Shown here: positions 1 to 7,067 of the stretch, in pieces | Numbering within the stretch: the stretch's first letter is position 1 | Layout of the letters: every line of letters begins with the position of its first letter | Assembly: GCA_022508745.1 (NCBI GenBank) | Contig: JAFLUP010000024.1 | Span: forward strand, 1 to 32,185 | Source of the DNA: Oscillospiraceae bacterium | Lineage (GTDB): Bacteria; Bacillota; Clostridia; Oscillospirales; CAG-382 | Length of the DNA: 32,185 bases | Reading direction: 5' to 3' | Program-made: the position numbers and the translations under genes | Notes under the pieces: model-generated | Database searches by the model: none | The model's input: only the letters and a program-made list of their open reading frames with translations | Told to the model about the DNA's origin: nothing

Positions 1-149
1 TTGGCTGTGACACAGAATCCTGCTCCGAAGTCAAGAATCTTTAGCGGGATGTCATCAGGTAAGTCAAGTTGTCTGAATATGATTTCATAGAACATTCTTC
101 CCCAAGGCTTGTCTATAAGCTGTCTGTAATCATGAATAGAATTCGGCAT
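1..149 (-). CDS. Class I SAM-dependent methyltransferase, N-terminal fragment (runs off the window)
   Basis: The minus-strand reading frame opens with ATG at 147-149, behind a GGGAG-type ribosome binding site (complement of 153-159), and is open to the window edge. Its last residues, ILDFGAGFCVTA, resemble methyltransferase motif I (hydrophobic strand followed by D/E-x-G-x-G), where the adenosyl group of S-adenosylmethionine binds. The upstream part (MPNSIHDYRQLIDKPWGRMF) is typical of small Clostridia methyltransferases, which often act on unknown substrates. Only about 49 codons are present, so neither the substrate nor the integrity of the gene can be judged. The sequence is visibly more AT-rich than the large genes to its right, which may indicate a later acquisition. 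Confidence 0.6.
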   Translation of the reverse strand, partial: MPNSIHDYRQLIDKPWGRMFYEIIFRQLDLPDDIPLKILDFGAGFCVTA

Positions 150-187
150 ACAATCTCCCTCGCTAAATTCCGATTTATCGTCGCACC

Positions 188-217
188 ATTCTACCATATC
201 CATCTTTCAAAAGTCAA
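188..217 (-). promoter_or_regulatory. Probable sigma-A promoter of the methyltransferase gene
   Basis: On the minus strand TTGACT (complement of 212-217) and TAGAAT (complement of 188-193) are separated by 18 bases and lie about 40 bases upstream of the start codon at 149. Confidence 0.5.
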
Positions 218-223
218 GACATG

Positions 224-255
224 AAAAAATCGGGAGGGGTTGGCCCCCTCCCGAT
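224..255 (-). terminator. Rho-independent terminator of the large lipoprotein gene
   Basis: Perfect 11-bp stem (229-239 with 245-255, arm ATCGGGAGGGG) around a 5-base loop. On the minus strand it is followed by a run of T (complement of 224-229). It sits 13 bases past the stop codon of the 268-3021 gene. Confidence 0.9.
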
Positions 256-267
256 CTGTTTGTTGTC

Positions 268-3021
268 TTATTTGCCCGGTTCACCGAACAGCGCGTAGTA
301 TGCACCCTTCAGTTTGACGTTAAAGACGAAGTGGTAGTAGCTGTCGTATGCGGCGAAGGGGATTCCGTCTTCGCCATCCTCCGGCGGGTCGGAAGGTACT
401 TCAGGCTCGGTCGGCTCTTCCTCTTCTTCCTCCTCTTCCTCCGGCGCGGTGCCGAAGAAGGTCAGGGCATCTTTCTTCAGGAAGCCGATATCGAACAGCG
501 CCTGATTCGTGCCGTTGAAGGCCTTGGAATACGCGGGGAGGTAGATGGAATCGTAGTCCTTCTTCCACGGATCGAAATACTTGTTGAGCTCTACCGTGTC
601 CAGCTCGCCGTAGTACCCTTTCAGCAGGGTCCGGATCGCGTCGTTCGTCTTGTCCTCCGCAAGGGCTGCGTTGGTCTTCAGGAACTCGAGAATGTCCTTC
701 GTACGCTCATCCAGTTGCTCCGGCGTGAGCTGTTCGGATTTGTAACGGAGCTCCGCCTGCTGACGAACCGTCGCTTCCAGTGCGTCTTTGGTAGCGGCAG
801 CGTATTTCGCCGCAAAGGCGTTGATCTCCTTATCCAGCGTTTCTTCGCACTCTTTGATCATTTCCGCGCAGTACTCTTTAATCAGTTCGGCGATCATATC
901 GTCAAGATTCTGCTTGACGGTGTCCACCACCTGCACTTCCAGTGCGTAGGTATAATCTTCAATGAAGGCTTCCGTTTCCGGAATGGCGTTCAGCTCTGCG
1001 AGATATTCGTCGCTGTTCAGCACGCGGTCGGTTTCCTCTTTGAGCTTATCATCGAACAGCTCTTCGTAATATTCTTCGATGATATCATCCCACTGGGCTT
1101 CGCTGCGGACGATGGTGCGGTAGCCCTCCCAGAGCCGATCGGGATCTTTCAGGAGAGCTTCCAGGATGCGGTCGATCTCGTCGTCATCGGCGTCCGGATT
1201 TTCATCCTTCAACTGATTGGTGAGCTTTCTGCGGCGGGAGTTGGTATCGAAATCGGAAACCAACTGTTCCTTCGCCAGCGCTTCCGCTCCCACGGAGAAC
1301 TCTTCCTCGTACAGCTCGGAAACCTGCTGTGCCAGATCGCCGGTGTATTTCAGTTGCAGGCGCTTTTCATAGGTGGAAAGCAGCTCTACGCGGATGCTTT
1401 CCCGCGCCGCAGCGTCGGCTTCTTCATAAATGCTGTTGTAATCGAACTGGATGGCCGTGCCGTTGGTCAGCTTCTTGTAATACGGCTCAATGATCTTCCA
1501 GAGGATGGCCTCGTAGTCCGGCTCGACGACGGTGACTTCTTCCATCTGCCCTTCGCTGTTGCGTTTGATGAAGGTGTATTTCTTCGGCTCGAAGGTGAAG
1601 CCGATGGTCTTGGAATCTATCGCGTCGATGTTCTGGTCCCGCGCGTCCGTCCACTTGGTCAGCGGGTCGCCTGCGTCGCCGTCGATGTGGGCAATGAAGC
1701 AGTTACCGGTGTGGGCGGGGTTCATCATGTATTCGTCATTGATGCGGTAGACCACCTGGTTGTTGTTTTCCAGACGGTAATTCTCGTTTTCCACACCGTA
1801 AAGGAAGAGGTTCTGCAGGTTTTCGTCGGTATACAGCTCGGTGAGGACTTCCATGGCGTCCGTCTGCCAGCTGGAGGGACAGTAATCGGTACCGGCAAGG
1901 CAGTAGATGCTGTCGATGGTGTTTTCGTTGGTAGCGATCGGCACGGAATACCGGTTGTAAACGTAGCCCTTCTCTTCCGCCAGCGCGTCCATTTCCTGCT
2001 TGGTGCTGGAGATGAACTTAACGGCGAAGGGGGTATCTTCGTCTGCAGTCTCGCCGGTCACATGCTCGTCGTTCTCGAAATAGCCCAGTGCGCTGTATCG
2101 AGTCAGCATGGTGAGGTAGTTGTTGACCGTAGCATCTTCATAGGTGGAGAGCACGTAGCCGTTCTGATTGACATATGCGGGGAAGCCATCCTCAAACATA
2201 TAGTAAAGAGCAGACGGAGACACCGTGTTTGCCAGCGGGATCACTTCGGGATGCTGTTCCTTGACGATGGCGAGGAATTCCGAAAGATCCTCCAGGGTGT
2301 AGAGGGTCTCACGTGCCACGCCGCTGTCGTTCAGCACCTGCTCATTGAACACGATGTAGGTGTACTCGCCGATGATGGAGTTGCAGGGAACGCCGTAGGT
2401 CTTGTTGCCCACCTTGGCGGCATTGAAGAAGGAGGAGTGCACGTAGCTCTTAATCGCCTTCGCCTCGTTGTTGAGGACGGTGTCCAGCGCGGCGAGCTTG
2501 CCGTCTTCCGCCAGCTTCACATAAGAATCGTAGTCCGTGACCAGGAACAGGTCCAGACGGGGGCACTCCAGCTCAATCTCGATGCCGGCGGCCAGATCGT
2601 TCAGGATGGCTTCGCCGGACATGGCGGTATACCCCGCATTTTTCGCGCTCTCGGAGAGCTTTGCGGTGTTGACGAGGGTATTCGTGTTCTTCTTGTTGCC
2701 GCTGGTGGTCTGCGACGCATCGTCCTTGGGAGTTTCCTTATACGCCTTGATCTCTTCCATCTTGGATTCGATCAATTCTTCATATTCATCCGCCGTGACC
2801 ATTTCCAGCTTCACGATAGAGCCGATCCGGTAGAACAGGATCCGGTTGATCTCGTACTCTACCCGCGTGATCGCCTCCGGCGTTGTGGATTCCTCGGTGA
2901 TGCAGTACAGCGTATAAACCGCCGCAACCTTGTCATCCAGAGCCTGCTCTCTGTTACAGCTCGCAAGCATCGGCAGCGCCAGTACGAGTACCAGCAGCAG
3001 ACAGAAAATGCGTATGCGCAT
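268..3021 (-). CDS. Large extracellular solute-binding-like lipoprotein with long helical C-terminal half
   Basis: 917-residue secreted lipoprotein: a hydrophobic leader ends in the lipobox LASC (Cys22), giving a membrane anchor. Residues of roughly 130-480 resemble ABC sugar-type solute-binding proteins (family 1), including a segment on net-like cycles of Gly, Asp and aromatic residues such as KTYGVPCNSIIGEYTYIVFN. The second half (about 480-870) is unlike a binding protein: it is rich in Glu, Lys, Leu and Ala and predicted by eye to be helical or coiled-coil. A poly-Glu tract and a Pro/Asp/Glu linker precede a short aromatic C-terminus. Typical family members have 400-550 residues, so the extension is large. 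The start is fixed by AGGAGG (complement of 3029-3034) seven bases upstream and a consensus promoter. No permease or ATPase gene is adjacent, so transport is not demonstrated and a sensing or binding role is possible. Confidence 0.7.
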   Translation of the reverse strand: MRIRIFCLLLVLVLALPMLASCNREQALDDKVAAVYTLYCITEESTTPEAITRVEYEINRILFYRIGSIVKLEMVTADEYEELIESKMEEIKAYKETPKDDASQTTSGNKKNTNTLVNTAKLSESAKNAGYTAMSGEAILNDLAAGIEIELECPRLDLFLVTDYDSYVKLAEDGKLAALDTVLNNEAKAIKSYVHSSFFNAAKVGNKTYGVPCNSIIGEYTYIVFNEQVLNDSGVARETLYTLEDLSEFLAIVKEQHPEVIPLANTVSPSALYYMFEDGFPAYVNQNGYVLSTYEDATVNNYLTMLTRYSALGYFENDEHVTGETADEDTPFAVKFISSTKQEMDALAEEKGYVYNRYSVPIATNENTIDSIYCLAGTDYCPSSWQTDAMEVLTELYTDENLQNLFLYGVENENYRLENNNQVVYRINDEYMMNPAHTGNCFIAHIDGDAGDPLTKWTDARDQNIDAIDSKTIGFTFEPKKYTFIKRNSEGQMEEVTVVEPDYEAILWKIIEPYYKKLTNGTAIQFDYNSIYEEADAAARESIRVELLSTYEKRLQLKYTGDLAQQVSELYEEEFSVGAEALAKEQLVSDFDTNSRRRKLTNQLKDENPDADDDEIDRILEALLKDPDRLWEGYRTIVRSEAQWDDIIEEYYEELFDDKLKEETDRVLNSDEYLAELNAIPETEAFIEDYTYALEVQVVDTVKQNLDDMIAELIKEYCAEMIKECEETLDKEINAFAAKYAAATKDALEATVRQQAELRYKSEQLTPEQLDERTKDILEFLKTNAALAEDKTNDAIRTLLKGYYGELDTVELNKYFDPWKKDYDSIYLPAYSKAFNGTNQALFDIGFLKKDALTFFGTAPEEEEEEEEEPTEPEVPSDPPEDGEDGIPFAAYDSYYHFVFNVKLKGAYYALFGEPGK

Positions 3022-3077
3022 AATCGAACCTCCTAATGGGTCAGAATAAATGAATACATGATTCCATGATTGCTTCT

Positions 3078-3106
3078 ATTATACAATAGTTTTTGTCGCT
3101 TGTCAA
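3078..3106 (-). promoter_or_regulatory. Sigma-A promoter of the large lipoprotein gene
   Basis: Minus strand TTGACA (complement of 3101-3106), 17-base spacer, TATAAT (complement of 3078-3083): full consensus match. It lies back to back with the promoter at 3148-3176 for the divergent acetyltransferase gene. Confidence 0.88.
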
Positions 3107-3147
3107 GGTTTTAATCTGTCAATATCTTGTTCGAAAAACTATGGATG

Positions 3148-3176
3148 TTGCATAATTTTAAAGTTTGTGATACAAT
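3148..3176 (+). promoter_or_regulatory. Sigma-A promoter of the RimJ/RimL-type acetyltransferase gene
   Basis: TTGCAT at 3148-3153, 17-base spacer, TACAAT at 3171-3176, followed by the ATG at 3213. Confidence 0.75.
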
Positions 3177-3212
3177 AAAATCACCAACAGATCAGAGAGG
3201 GAAGGGACTCGC

Positions 3213-3788
3213 ATGGACGATTTGCTTTACAGACGCTTTTTTTCCGACCTGCCGGAGCTTTCCACGGAGCGGCTGCTCCTGCGGAAGCTGCGGAACGGGG
3301 ACGTGTACGATGTCAACGAATACGCGAGCCGGGAAGAGGTGCCGCGCCATCTGCTCTGGACGCCGCACCTGAATCTGCGGGAGACGCAGGGGTATCTGGA
3401 GTTTCTGCAAAAGCGCTACCGGAAGGGTTTGCACTCCGATTGGGGGATCCAGTTACGGGACAGCGGCAAGATCATCGGCACCTGCGGCTTCGCTTCTGTG
3501 GACATCCCCAACGAAAGCTGCGAGCTGGGCTATGTGCTTTCCCCGCTGTATTGGGGAAAGGGGTACATGGACGAGGCCTTCGAAGCGGTGCTGGAAGCGG
3601 CGTTCCTCCGCCTGAAGGCCCATCGCGTCGCGCTGCGGATCCTGGAAGGGAACGAACCATCGGAGCAATTTGCGCTGCGGCACGGCTTCCGCTTTGAGGG
3701 AAAGAGCGTGGACGCGCTGTACGTCAAGGGCGCCTACCGCACGGTGTGCCATTACGCACTCCTGTCGGAGGAATATACCCGCAGATAG
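3213..3788 (+). CDS. GNAT family N-acetyltransferase, RimJ/RimL type
   Basis: 191-residue cytoplasmic protein of the usual size for this family, which moves acetyl from acetyl-CoA to an amine, often a protein N-terminus or an antibiotic or metabolite. It opens with the characteristic TERLLLRKLRNGDVYDV strand. The middle strand is IIGTCGFASVDIPNESCELGY, quoted here in its conserved part as IIGTCGF and ELGYVL. Then comes acetyl-CoA motif A, YWGKGYMDEAF, and a late HRVALRILEGNEPSEQFA helix typical of the subgroup. A purine-rich GAGAGGGAAGGG lies ahead of the ATG and a good promoter 37 bases further upstream. It stands alone, convergent with the GNAT-YoaP gene, with only 25 bases between the stop codons and no clear hairpin there. 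The substrate cannot be read from the sequence. Confidence 0.9.
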   Translation: MDDLLYRRFFSDLPELSTERLLLRKLRNGDVYDVNEYASREEVPRHLLWTPHLNLRETQGYLEFLQKRYRKGLHSDWGIQLRDSGKIIGTCGFASVDIPNESCELGYVLSPLYWGKGYMDEAFEAVLEAAFLRLKAHRVALRILEGNEPSEQFALRHGFRFEGKSVDALYVKGAYRTVCHYALLSEEYTRR

Positions 3789-3813
3789 GGCAAAGTGTCT
3801 GATAAACCGGGAT

Positions 3814-4560
3814 TTAACGAGCCAATAGTTTCAAAAACCTTTTATCATTCATCTGTTCATTGGTCAGATACTCTCCGTCGCAAAACAATGCGTAGGTTGT
3901 TATTGGAGTCGGCGCATTTTGGGCATCGGCTTTGCTTTGCAAATGTATCGCTTTGAATTTTATACCGTGTTCCTCTGCCGTTTGCTCTACAATGGGAACA
4001 TATTTTGCGTTGAACGGGCATTGGCTTGTGTAATACAGAACGTAGCCTGTCTCGTCAATGTGCGGATGCTTTGCACATTCTTTAATACGTGGTTTTTCTG
4101 CATTAGGGGAAAACGGAAGATACCAAAGCTGAATACCGTTGTCAGCTTCGTCGCAAACGGTAAATCCCTTGTATTTTAAGTACTTCGGGTCGGCAAGGAA
4201 CGGCTTTTTCTTTGCGGATGACAGGATACACAATCCGTTCATCTCTCTGCTTTTACTGTCTTTTATACATTCGCTGAGAAGGTCGGATGAATAGCCGTGC
4301 CCCTTGAAAGAACCGGACACCCACAGGCAGTCGATATACATATATCCGACAGCGTCGATTGGCGTCCATGCGTTTTCTGCGGGAATGTATTCAATGAAAC
4401 ATTTTCCGCGCTCGACGCTTTTGAGAAAAACCAACCCATCGTCAAAGCGTTCTGAAAGCCATGCCTTTTTGGAAGCCACTTGAACATCATTGTTGTTTGA
4501 AATTGCGCAACAGATATGTTCGTTTTCCAGATTATCCTTCGTTACTCTGATGTATTCCAT
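3814..4560 (-). CDS. GNAT acetyltransferase fused to a C-terminal YoaP-like domain
   Basis: 248 residues from the ATG at 4558-4560, which has GAGGA (complement of 4565-4569) a few bases upstream. A longer open frame upstream would run through the rpmB terminator and is not credible. The first half is a GNAT fold, with CLWVSGSFKGHGYSSDLL as the acetyl-CoA pyrophosphate-binding motif and a KKKPFLADPKYLKYKGF helix-turn. The second half begins near HIDETGYVLYYTSQCPFNAK and matches the YoaP-like domain known from Bacillus YoaP and Clostridia homologues. The cysteine in TSQCPF lies after the first strand, as in thioredoxin-like folds. The domain pairing is known, but the substrate is not. Codon use is clearly more AT-rich than in the flanking rpmB/murC block, suggesting horizontal acquisition. 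I see no convincing promoter, only a TATAAA close to the ribosome binding site, so it may depend on read-through. Confidence 0.82.
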   Translation of the reverse strand: MEYIRVTKDNLENEHICCAISNNNDVQVASKKAWLSERFDDGLVFLKSVERGKCFIEYIPAENAWTPIDAVGYMYIDCLWVSGSFKGHGYSSDLLSECIKDSKSREMNGLCILSSAKKKPFLADPKYLKYKGFTVCDEADNGIQLWYLPFSPNAEKPRIKECAKHPHIDETGYVLYYTSQCPFNAKYVPIVEQTAEEHGIKFKAIHLQSKADAQNAPTPITTYALFCDGEYLTNEQMNDKRFLKLLAR

Positions 4561-4620
4561 AAAATCCTCTTTATAAATCCCGCTTTCCCGCCCGGATCGC
4601 ATCGCGGCCTGCAAGTTGTC

Positions 4621-4664
4621 AAAAAGAAAAACAGAACCGTGCAGCGCTGAATGGCGCACGGCTC
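4621..4664 (-). terminator. Rho-independent terminator of rpmB
   Basis: On the minus strand a 9-bp stem (4656-4664 with 4634-4642, one G-T pair) is followed by a T-rich tail (complement of 4621-4631). It lies 25 bases past the rpmB stop codon. Confidence 0.88.
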
Positions 4665-4688
4665 GTTTCCTGCCTTTTGTAAACCCGT

Positions 4689-4877
4689 TTATACGGCTCT
4701 CGTGACCTTCCCGCTTCTCAGGCAGCGGGAGCAAACGGCAACCTTCTTCTTGGAACCGTCCACGACGGCGTTGACCTTGCGGATATTCGCCTTCCAGGTT
4801 CTTGCAGTTTTTCTGTTGGAGTGGGACACGTTATGCCCGAAGGTAACGCCCTTTCCGCAAACGCTGCATTTTGCCAT
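4689..4877 (-). CDS. rpmB: 50S ribosomal protein L28
   Basis: 62-residue basic protein matching L28 over its length (MAKCSVCGKGVTFGHNVSHS, then RTWKANIRKV and VCSRCLRSGKV). It is a structural protein of the large ribosomal subunit near the exit-site region. Two Cys pairs (Cys4/Cys7 and Cys49/Cys52) identify the zinc-binding C+ form. The zinc-free paralogue used under zinc starvation lacks these cysteines. GGAGG (complement of 4887-4891) precedes the ATG by nine bases. It is a single-gene transcription unit with its own strong promoter and terminator. The promoter -35 box overlaps the murC stop codon, so rpmB may also receive murC read-through. Confidence 0.97.
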   Translation of the reverse strand: MAKCSVCGKGVTFGHNVSHSNRKTARTWKANIRKVNAVVDGSKKKVAVCSRCLRSGKVTRAV

Positions 4878-4919
4878 ATCGATACACCTCCAAAGTAGCA
4901 GTTCTTTCGCGAACGATTA

Positions 4920-4948
4920 AGTATACTACACTTTTTTTGCTTTGTCAA
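4920..4948 (-). promoter_or_regulatory. Sigma-A promoter of rpmB, overlapping the murC stop codon
   Basis: Minus strand TTGACA (complement of 4943-4948), 17-base spacer, TATACT (complement of 4920-4925). The -35 hexamer contains the murC TGA (complement of 4945-4947). Confidence 0.87.
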
Positions 4949-6330
4949 GAGATTTTCCCGGATTTTTTGAATTTTTCTGTCACCTGACCGATGTCCCCCG
5001 CGCCAACCAGCAAAACTGTGTCCCCGGGAAGGAGGATCTGCTCCAGATAGTCCGGGATGCGCTCCTTTTCGTCCAGATAGACGGCGCCCGTCCGTTCCGC
5101 CAGCAGGGCCGCGGAAACCTCGCTGCCCGCCGCTTCCCGTGCCGCGTACAGCTTGGTCAGCACCAACACGTCCGCGTCGGTAAACGCGGTGCAGAATTCC
5201 TCAAACAGATCCCGCAGGCGGGAATAATTGTGGGGCTGGAACACACAGACCACGCGCCCTTTCGTCATGGCGCGGGCGGCGGAGAGGGTGGCGCGGATTT
5301 CCTCCGGGTGATGGGCGTAATCGTCGTAGAGCTTTGCGCCGTTCCATTCGCACAGGAACTCAAACCGACGGCTGACCCCCCGGTAGGTAGAAAGTCCGGA
5401 AGCGATCTCCTCCGGCGTCAGCCCGCAGAGGGTCGCGGCGGCGATCACCGCCAGCGCGTTGGAGACGTTGTGCAGCCCGGGGACGCCGAGCGTGACGTGC
5501 AGCAGGAATTCCCCCCGGCGGTACACGTCAAAGCGGGCGAACCCGCCGGTCAGATCGATGTTCCGCGCGGCGTAGTCGGCGCTTTCATTGCCCTCCGCGC
5601 TGAAGGTCAGCGCCTTTCCTTCGATGTCTTCTGACGCGCGGCGGCAGTTTTCGCAATCCAAATTATAAATGCAGAAGCCGTCCGGTCCCGCGTTTCGGAA
5701 GAACTGCTGGAAGGAACCTACCATCTGCTCCAGAGAATGGAAATAATCCGTGTGATCCAGCTGGATGTTCAGCACGATGGCCACCTTCGGGAAGAAGGAA
5801 AGGAAGCTGTCCTTGTATTCGCAGGCCTCAAAGAGGAAGTTTTCGTCCTTCCCGATGCGGTATGCCGCGCCCAGCTCCGGCAGAACGGCGCCTACGGCAA
5901 CGGTAGGATCGTACCCCTCCGTTTGCAGCAGCAGATGCGCCAGCATGCCGGTGGTGGTGGACTTTCCGTGGGTCCCAGCCACGGCAACTGACCGGGAGTA
6001 GGAGGACGCCAGACAGCCCAGCAGCTCCGCGCGGGAGATGATGCGCGCGCCGCACGCTGCCGCCAGCTTCATCTGCGGGTGCTCGCTCCCCACTGCCGCC
6101 GTGTAGCAGACCAGCTCCACGCCGTCGAAGGCTTCCGGCACGTCCGTGAGGTACACCGTGACCCCCGCCTGCCGCAGGGTGTCCAGTACCGCCGATTCCG
6201 AGCGGTCGTATCCCCGCACTTCGAAGCCCTTTTCCGCAAGGATCAGCGCAAGGGCGGACATACTGATGCCGCCGATCCCGATCAGATAGACGCAGCGGTA
6301 CCGCCGCAGCTCGTCGATCCCGAACCTCAT
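4945..6330 (-). CDS. murC: UDP-N-acetylmuramate--L-alanine ligase
   Basis: Cytoplasmic ATP-dependent ligase adding L-alanine to UDP-N-acetylmuramic acid, the first amino acid of the peptidoglycan stem peptide. The 461-residue protein has the normal length. It shows the N-terminal Rossmann motif YLIGIGGISMSALAL (about 15-29), the ATP P-loop AGTHGKSTTTGM (about 118-129), the central FEACEYKDSFLSF segment, LNIQLDHTDYFHS, the C-terminal DDYAHHPEEIRATL and the late VFQPHNYSR. These are the Mur ligase signatures in order. I chose the ATG at 6328-6330. The frame can be extended to a TTG at 6363, but that start has no ribosome binding site, whereas AAAGG (complement of 6343-6347) sits 12 bases before the ATG. 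The gene is divergent from the ECF sigma gene, so envelope synthesis and envelope signalling share this intergenic region. Confidence 0.97.
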   Translation of the reverse strand: MRFGIDELRRYRCVYLIGIGGISMSALALILAEKGFEVRGYDRSESAVLDTLRQAGVTVYLTDVPEAFDGVELVCYTAAVGSEHPQMKLAAACGARIISRAELLGCLASSYSRSVAVAGTHGKSTTTGMLAHLLLQTEGYDPTVAVGAVLPELGAAYRIGKDENFLFEACEYKDSFLSFFPKVAIVLNIQLDHTDYFHSLEQMVGSFQQFFRNAGPDGFCIYNLDCENCRRASEDIEGKALTFSAEGNESADYAARNIDLTGGFARFDVYRRGEFLLHVTLGVPGLHNVSNALAVIAAATLCGLTPEEIASGLSTYRGVSRRFEFLCEWNGAKLYDDYAHHPEEIRATLSAARAMTKGRVVCVFQPHNYSRLRDLFEEFCTAFTDADVLVLTKLYAAREAAGSEVSAALLAERTGAVYLDEKERIPDYLEQILLPGDTVLLVGAGDIGQVTEKFKKSGKIS

Positions 6331-6366
6331 ATGTAAAAACGACCTTTCAAACAAACTTTTCAATAT

Positions 6367-6404
6367 AGTATATCACGTCCGTTGGGAAAAAGGAAGTCCT
6401 TTTT
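6367..6404. repeat. 18-bp palindrome between murC and the sigma gene, overlapping a weak murC promoter
   Basis: AAAAAGGA-AG-TCCTTTTT at 6387-6404 is a perfect inverted repeat with a 2-base centre. A minus-strand TATACT (complement of 6367-6372) has its -35 position inside the left arm, but that hexamer (TTCCTT) is weak. The palindrome could be an operator for either divergent gene. A chance symmetrical A/T-rich element is also possible. Confidence 0.35.
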
Positions 6405-6500
6405 GGGAATTTTTTGCGGAAAGTTTCCCTTGCGTGTGAGGTTCGGGCGATAGTTTTCGTGTAAGAGGTGAAAGGTCAATTGACAGAAAGGGAAAAGTTT

Positions 6501-7067
6501 ATGGATAACGGTGCAAGTAGCTACCGCCGTTTCCGTGACGAAGGAGATGAGAGCGGTCTTGCCGAGATCATCAGGGACTATAAGGACGGATTGATTTTTT
6601 ACCTCAACAGCTTTGTGGGGGACATCCGGCTTGCCGAGGAGCTTGCGCTGGACACCTTCGTGCTGTTGGGGGTCAAGAAGCCGAAAGACAAAGGGAAGGG
6701 CTCCTTCAAAACCTGGCTGTACACCATCGGCAGGAATCTGGCGATCGACCGGCTGCGGAGGGGAATGAAACAGAAACAGGAGACGCTTTCCCTCGAAACC
6801 CTCCCGGAGTTGCCCGGCGAGGAGGAAAGTCTGGAGGCTGCCTATCTCCGGGAGGAGAGAAAGATCGCCGTCCATCGCGCACTCCGCAAGCTGAAGCCGG
6901 AATATCGCCAGATCCTGTGGCTGATCTATTTCGAAGGCTTCAGCAATCGGGAAGCCGCCGCGGTGATGAAAAAATCCGTTCATACCGTGGAGACCCTTGT
7001 GTATCGGGCGCGCAGATCGCTCAAATCGCAATTGGAAACGGAGGGATTTGTTTATGAGGAGCTATGA
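6501..7067 (+). CDS. ECF-type RNA polymerase sigma factor
   Basis: 188-residue sigma-70 family protein with only regions 2 and 4, the ECF architecture. Region 2 spans about residues 18-85 (ELALDTFVLLGVKK, then FKTWLYTIGRNLAIDRLRR). Region 4 spans about 125-178 (LKPEYRQILWLIYFEGFSN followed by the helix-turn-helix AAAVMKKSVHTVETLVYRAR). It directs RNA polymerase to a dedicated promoter set, generally in response to envelope signals relayed by a membrane partner. The start is the ATG at 6501, eight bases after AAAGGG. A GTG at 6468 in frame lacks a proper ribosome binding site. Its stop codon lies inside the next gene, which encodes a transmembrane protein of anti-sigma layout. The pairing supports a sigma/anti-sigma module, although the identity of the inducing signal is unknown. 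Confidence 0.9.
   Translation: MDNGASSYRRFRDEGDESGLAEIIRDYKDGLIFYLNSFVGDIRLAEELALDTFVLLGVKKPKDKGKGSFKTWLYTIGRNLAIDRLRRGMKQKQETLSLETLPELPGEEESLEAAYLREERKIAVHRALRKLKPEYRQILWLIYFEGFSNREAAAVMKKSVHTVETLVYRARRSLKSQLETEGFVYEEL

Noticed and set aside
331..3036. A 901-codon open frame on the plus strand opposite the large lipoprotein gene
   Set aside because: It lacks a ribosome binding site, its translation is low-complexity hydrophobic/Arg-rich, and it mirrors codon bias of the real gene, which has a promoter, lipobox and terminator.
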